The notes under the pieces were generated by a model. That model saw only the letters and a program-made list of their open reading frames with translations, was not told where the DNA came from and ran no database searches. Shown here in pieces: positions 6,041 to 9,237 of a DNA stretch of 9,237 bases (position 1 is the first letter of the stretch; every line of letters begins with the position of its first letter). This DNA is from Pseudomonadales bacterium (GTDB lineage Bacteria; Pseudomonadota; Gammaproteobacteria; Pseudomonadales; DT-91). The position numbers and the translations under genes are program-made. Where the stretch lies: positions 1 to 9,237 of the forward strand of contig JABSRR010000035.1 in NCBI GenBank assembly GCA_013215025.1. The letters are read 5' to 3'.

Positions 6041-7911
6041 TATCTCCCCCCAGACATAGCCAATTCAGCATTGATGGCTAATTTACGTAAATGTGCATCA
6101 ATCACTTGTTTCGCAATCGGTGCCGCCACCCCAGAGCCTGATTGACCGTTTTCAACCATCACCGCAACCACAATCTGCGGGTCATCAGCCGGCGCAAAGG
6201 CAACAAACAATGCATGATCACGCTGTCGCTCTGCTAAGGTTTCAGCGTCAGGTGCATCTTCGCCTTGCGCCATACCAACTACCTGTGCAGTGCCCGACTT
6301 ACCTGCAATACGATAATTCAAGCCACGCGCAATGCCCCTAGCAGTGCCTTTGGGGCTGTGCACAACCGCTTCCATCGCTTTACGAATTTCGTCCCATAAT
6401 GTTGGATTCTTAAGCGTCAATGGCGGCAAATATTCAACTTTAGCTGGCTGGCCATTAACCGAGGCAACCACTTTAGGAATCACGCGTTTACCTTTATTGG
6501 CAATAATTGCTGTTGCCACGGCTAACTGCAATGGGGTAGCTAATAAATACCCTTGGCCAATACCGATATTGAGTGAATCACCCGACCACCACGACCCCCT
6601 GCCGGTTGATTTTTTCCAGGCTGCAGAAGGATTTAAGCCGGCGCGCTCGCCTGGCAAGTCAATACCGGATCTTTGACCTAAGCCAAATTGCTGATAATAG
6701 TGATGGATTTTGCTAACACCCAGCTTATAGGCCATATCGTAATAATAGACATCGCATGACTGCGCCATTGCATCGATAAAGCCAATCGCATCGCCATGGC
6801 CCTCACGTTTCCAGTCACGATAATAGCGCTCATTAAAAGGAATTTGGTACCAGCCAGGGTCGGCAATAGTGGTTTGCAGGGTATACACGCCCTCTTCAAT
6901 ACCGGCAATGCTCATGATCGGTTTGATCGTTGAACCCGGGGGATAACGCGCCTGCAGGAAGCGGTTAAATAAGGGCAAATCGCGATCATCACGCAAGGCG
7001 TTATAGTCAGCATAGCTAATGCCATGCACAAAGGCATTTGGATCAAAGCTTGGGCCTGATGCCATCGCTAAAACCCCACCGGTATTCGGATCCATAGCAA
7101 CTACAGCACCTCGGCGTCCCTGCAAGGCCTGAGCAGCCACTTGTTGAATATCGACATCTAAATATAAACCAAGGTTCGCACCTGGTATCGGTTGGTCGCC
7201 ACCCAAGGTTCTGAGCACCTCACCACGCGCGTTGGTTTCAACATTTTGCAAACCAACTTGGCCATGTAATATCGCCTCATAGCTTTTCTCAATACCAATT
7301 TTGCCAATATGGGTAGAGGCAGCATAGTTATCGGTATCTAGGCGTTGTAACTCAGTCTCATTAATACGACCAACATAACCCAGCACATGCGCCAGCAGTG
7401 ACTGATAAGGGTAATGTCGTGCCAAAGATGCTTTGATTTCAACGCCGGGTAAACGGCTGCGGTTGACCGCAATAGTAGCAATATCTGATTCACTCAGATT
7501 GAAGCGCAGCGGCGTTGCCTCAAATGCATGGTAGCGATGACGGCGCTGATGAAAGCGCTCAATATCTCGAGTGCGAATTATCCCCAGGCGCTGCATTTCC
7601 AGTAGCTGCGCATCAACATCTGTAACGCGATCCAGCACCAGTGATAAGGTATAGCTGGGCAAATTTTCAGCAATAATGCGTTGCTCTCGGTCAAAGATCA
7701 ATCCGCGTTTGGGGGCCACTTTTTGTAAATGAATGCGATTAGACTCTGCGCGGGTGACATACAAATCATGCTGCAGGATTTGTAACGAAAAATAACGCGC
7801 CAGCAAAATGGCGGTTAGCACCATCACAACCACTACACTTAGTACCATGCGCATATGGATGACCTGCTGTTCATACAGGGTATTTTTAAGTGTTTGGCGA
7901 TGCAGATTCAT
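6040..7911 (-). CDS. mrdA: Penicillin-binding protein 2, peptidoglycan DD-transpeptidase
   Basis: This class B penicillin-binding protein cross-links new glycan strands made by RodA during cell elongation. It is a bitopic inner-membrane protein with its catalytic domain in the periplasm, and at 623 residues it is close to E. coli PBP2 (633). The N-terminal anchor spans about 22-42. The non-catalytic pedestal region runs to about 240, with conserved PKRGLIFDR (67-75) and HIGKIGIEKSYE (201-212). The transpeptidase domain contains PPGSTIKP (324-331, nucleophile S327), SCD (385-387) and KSGTAQ (538-543). SxD in place of SxN is normal in PBP2 proteins. The ATG lies three bases after the rlmH TAG, in the same frame. 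The last codons (SGGR) contain the purine tract that serves as the rodA ribosome site, so PBP2 and RodA are probably translationally coupled. Confidence 0.98.
   Translation of the reverse strand: MNLHRQTLKNTLYEQQVIHMRMVLSVVVVMVLTAILLARYFSLQILQHDLYVTRAESNRIHLQKVAPKRGLIFDREQRIIAENLPSYTLSLVLDRVTDVDAQLLEMQRLGIIRTRDIERFHQRRHRYHAFEATPLRFNLSESDIATIAVNRSRLPGVEIKASLARHYPYQSLLAHVLGYVGRINETELQRLDTDNYAASTHIGKIGIEKSYEAILHGQVGLQNVETNARGEVLRTLGGDQPIPGANLGLYLDVDIQQVAAQALQGRRGAVVAMDPNTGGVLAMASGPSFDPNAFVHGISYADYNALRDDRDLPLFNRFLQARYPPGSTIKPIMSIAGIEEGVYTLQTTIADPGWYQIPFNERYYRDWKREGHGDAIGFIDAMAQSCDVYYYDMAYKLGVSKIHHYYQQFGLGQRSGIDLPGERAGLNPSAAWKKSTGRGSWWSGDSLNIGIGQGYLLATPLQLAVATAIIANKGKRVIPKVVASVNGQPAKVEYLPPLTLKNPTLWDEIRKAMEAVVHSPKGTARGIARGLNYRIAGKSGTAQVVGMAQGEDAPDAETLAERQRDHALFVAFAPADDPQIVVAVMVENGQSGSGVAAPIAKQVIDAHLRKLAINAELAMSGGR
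6044..6051 (-). promoter_or_regulatory. Purine-rich ribosome binding site for rodA inside the end of mrdA
   Basis: On the minus strand GGGGGGAG is followed by ATA and the rodA ATG, where the mrdA stop and the rodA start share one base (TAATG). The tract also encodes the last residues of PBP2. It is the most purine-rich ribosome site I found in the cluster, and it fits stop-start coupling between the two elongasome partners. Confidence 0.65.
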
Positions 7912-7914
7912 AAT

Positions 7915-8382
7915 CTATTTGTGATAGGGATGTCCTTTGCTCAGCGACCAAGCGCGATAGACTTGCTCAGCCACAATGACTCTAACCAGCGGATGCGGTA
8001 AGGTCAATTTTGATAAGGAAAGTTTCTCACGCGCCAGCGCTAGTACTTCGCTAGCTAAACCGTCTGGGCCACCGATAATAATGGCAATATCTTGGCCCAG
8101 CATTTTCCACTGGTTAAGCTTTGTGGCTAAATCTTCAGTGCTGATGGACTTGCCCAATACATCGAGCACAACTGGATATTCCTGCGGCTGCAAAGCAGCC
8201 ACAATAGACTCGGCTTCGCGACGTTTGAATTGCTCAACTGATTGATTTTTAACGCGCTTAGCCATCGGCAATTCTAATAGCTTAAGCCTTATATCACCAT
8301 TAATGCGTTTGGCAAATTCTTGATAGCCATGATCAACCCATGGCGGCATTTTTTGGCCAATACAAATTAACCGTATATTCAT
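7915..8382 (-). CDS. rlmH: 23S rRNA pseudouridine-1915 N3-methyltransferase
   Basis: RlmH is a small SPOUT-class methyltransferase that methylates pseudouridine 1915 in helix 69 of 23S rRNA, acting on assembled 70S ribosomes with S-adenosylmethionine as donor. The protein has 155 residues, the length of E. coli RlmH. Diagnostic parts are the start MNIRLICIGQKMPPWV (1-16), the cofactor-binding knot sequence IIGGPDG (102-108) and the C-terminal LPHPLVRVIVAEQVYRAWS (128-146), ending in HPYHK (151-155). Its ATG overlaps the rsfS TGA (ATGA), a common coupled arrangement, and mrdA begins three bases after its stop. No strong ribosome site is visible, which is in line with coupling to rsfS. The assignment is near certain from the knot and tail motifs. 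Confidence 0.97.
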   Translation of the reverse strand: MNIRLICIGQKMPPWVDHGYQEFAKRINGDIRLKLLELPMAKRVKNQSVEQFKRREAESIVAALQPQEYPVVLDVLGKSISTEDLATKLNQWKMLGQDIAIIIGGPDGLASEVLALAREKLSLSKLTLPHPLVRVIVAEQVYRAWSLSKGHPYHK

Positions 8383-8720
8383 GCGCTGGAGGGTTTATTC
8401 GACCATAGTTGTTCAAGTGAATAAAAGTCACGTTGTTCTGGCAATAATATATGAACAACAACATCGCCCAAATCTACCAAAGCCCATTCACCAACGTCTT
8501 CACCTTCATAACCGACCGGTGGACAGCCAGCTTTTTTACTTTCCGTAATGACCTGCTGCGCTAATGCGCAGACCTGTCGAGTCGAGGTGCCACTGGCAAT
8601 AATCATTTTGTCTGTCATATCGGTCAATGCTGACACATCAATAACTTTAATGTCTTTTGCTTTGAGAGACTCTAAAGCCTCCACCACAAGCGCTTCTATT
8701 TCGCTGAGCGATTTAGTCAT
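8379..8720 (-). CDS. rsfS: Ribosomal silencing factor RsfS (YbeB/Iojap family)
   Basis: RsfS binds ribosomal protein uL14 on the large subunit and blocks joining with the small subunit, which lowers translation in stationary phase or under nutrient limitation. The 113-residue protein is slightly longer than E. coli RsfS (105). Conserved features are DIKVIDVSALTDMTDKMIIA (23-42), GTSTRQV (44-50), and the signature EGEDVGEWALVDLGDVVVH (72-90), followed by RDFYSLEQLW (97-106). The gene starts 11 nt after nadD and its TGA overlaps the rlmH ATG. The nadD-rsfS-rlmH order is widespread in bacteria. The preceding AAGTG gives only a weak ribosome site. Confidence 0.97.
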   Translation of the reverse strand: MTKSLSEIEALVVEALESLKAKDIKVIDVSALTDMTDKMIIASGTSTRQVCALAQQVITESKKAGCPPVGYEGEDVGEWALVDLGDVVVHILLPEQRDFYSLEQLWSNKPSSA

Positions 8721-8731
8721 AATGTTTACAC

Positions 8732-9237
8732 TTATTCTGTTTGGTATAAACCGTTCTCAACAATATAGTCATAAACGGGCGCAGGCAAGTCTGAACTGAC
8801 ATCTAGACCCTGCTGAATGCGATCACGAATCTCACTGGATGAAATCGCCAGATAACTCAAACGCGCGGCATATACCTGCCCCGACGGAGATTCATGATCG
8901 GTAAAATGAAACTGCTGTTGCTGGGCACGCAGCCATGATTTTTCAGGCTGCGCAATAATCTGCTGCAAAGGATAGTGCGGTCTATCCAGCACAATGATAT
9001 TGGACAGCTGCAGAATGTCTTGCCACCGATGCCAGCTCTCAAATGTGGCAAAAGCATCACTACCCATCGCAAAGTATAAATAGACGGGTCGATCCGAACA
9101 TTGCTCAAGCTGCTGTCGAATCGCTTGCAAACTCTCAACGGTAAATGATGGCTGTTGATTATGCGCAAATAAGGCCAGTTCAGTTGCATCAAACTGTAGG
9201 CCGGGCGAGTTACTGATTGCCAGCTTGATCATCTGCG
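8732..9237 (-). CDS. nadD: Nicotinate-nucleotide adenylyltransferase, C-terminal part (5' end outside window)
   Basis: NadD transfers AMP from ATP to nicotinate mononucleotide to make deamido-NAD, an essential cytoplasmic step of NAD synthesis. The frame runs off the right edge. The ATG at 9232-9230 is internal: the preceding codon is CAG, and QMIKLAI aligns with the HMLELAI region of the E. coli enzyme, roughly 45-60 residues from its start. The N-terminal nucleotide-binding motif GxFDPxHxGH is therefore not visible. From that methionine, visible features are PSFTVESL (28-35), the GSDAFATFESWHRW stretch (57-70) with the family's GxD and W pattern, and the C-terminal ISSSEIRDRI (130-139), which matches the ISSTxIR motif of this nucleotidyltransferase family. 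The end, VYDYIVENGLY (153-163), is also typical. rsfS follows after 11 nt. Confidence 0.95.
   Translation of the reverse strand, partial: QMIKLAISNSPGLQFDATELALFAHNQQPSFTVESLQAIRQQLEQCSDRPVYLYFAMGSDAFATFESWHRWQDILQLSNIIVLDRPHYPLQQIIAQPEKSWLRAQQQQFHFTDHESPSGQVYAARLSYLAISSSEIRDRIQQGLDVSSDLPAPVYDYIVENGLYQTE

Larger units (their letters stand above)
776..9237 (-). other. Predicted co-transcribed cluster nadD to lipB
   Basis: Ten minus-strand genes follow one another with gaps of 0-14 nt or short overlaps, except the 108-bp rlpA-dacA gap. Tight spacing and shared stop-start codons suggest one main transcript from nadD to rlpA, probably extended or separately started for dacA-ybeD-lipB. The main promoter would lie beyond the right edge. 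The grouping links the RodA-PBP2 synthase, two glycan-cleaving enzymes and a carboxypeptidase with ribosome and cofactor genes. This is inferred from spacing, not from transcript data. Confidence 0.65.

Noticed and set aside
6332..6676. A 114-codon + strand open frame opposite mrdA.
   Set aside because: It is antisense to the conserved transpeptidase domain and shows no recognisable domain or initiation signal.
6751..6757. SCD instead of SxN in the second active-site motif of PBP2, read at first as a missing key residue.
   Set aside because: SxD is normal for PBP2 proteins (E. coli has SAD as I recall), so this is not a defect.
9230..9237. ATG at 9232 as the start of a short nadD or a truncated pseudogene.
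   Set aside because: The residues after it match an internal part of NadD and the frame stays open to the window edge, so the gene is cut by the window rather than broken.
1..9237. Search for mobile elements, CRISPR, RNA genes, defence or toxin systems.
   Set aside because: The window is almost fully occupied by conserved housekeeping genes; the largest gap is 108 bp, and no regular repeats, transposase, integrase or tRNA-like fold were seen.

Overview
The window looks like ordinary chromosomal housekeeping DNA from a gammaproteobacterium of moderate GC content. Gene order is nadD-rsfS-rlmH-mrdA-rodA-mltB-rlpA-dacA-ybeD-lipB, all on the minus strand. From memory, this matches the Pseudomonas-type version of the elongasome cluster, in which an MltB/SltB1-type transglycosylase gene lies between rodA and rlpA; Escherichia coli lacks it at that place. 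Protein sequences resemble the E. coli and Pseudomonas families at a distance, and I would guess a free-living aquatic member of the Pseudomonadales/Cellvibrionales side. Sequence alone does not fix the genus.

Layout: positions 1-714 (+) hold the 3' half of xseA (exonuclease VII large subunit), whose start lies outside the window. A 61-bp convergent gap with a tandem repeat and inverted repeats separates it from lipB. From 776 to the right edge everything is on the minus strand. In transcription order these are nadD (cut by the right edge), rsfS, rlmH, mrdA (PBP2), rodA, mltB, rlpA, dacA, ybeD and lipB. Most junctions are extremely tight: 11 nt, a 4-nt overlap, 3 nt, a 1-nt overlap, overlap or near-abutment, 0 nt, then 108 nt, 14 nt and 0 nt. 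The only sizeable gap, 108 bp between rlpA and dacA, carries a hairpin at the rlpA stop and a weak promoter candidate. The cluster may therefore be read as two nested units.

How the genes work together: rodA and mrdA form the SEDS glycosyltransferase/class B transpeptidase pair that builds side-wall peptidoglycan. MltB and RlpA are lytic transglycosylases that open glycan strands, and DacA trims pentapeptides. RsfS and RlmH act on the ribosome, NadD makes NAD, and LipB starts lipoate attachment. This mix of wall growth, ribosome control and cofactor genes is a conserved growth-linked neighbourhood.

I found no mobile element, CRISPR array, RNA gene, toxin-antitoxin pair or defence system, and no evidence of an undescribed system. 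The points worth a second look are small: two zero-gap, in-frame TAA-ATG junctions, an RlpA signal peptide without basic residues, the repeat structure between xseA and lipB, the rlpA-dacA gap, and the lack of lipA next to lipB.
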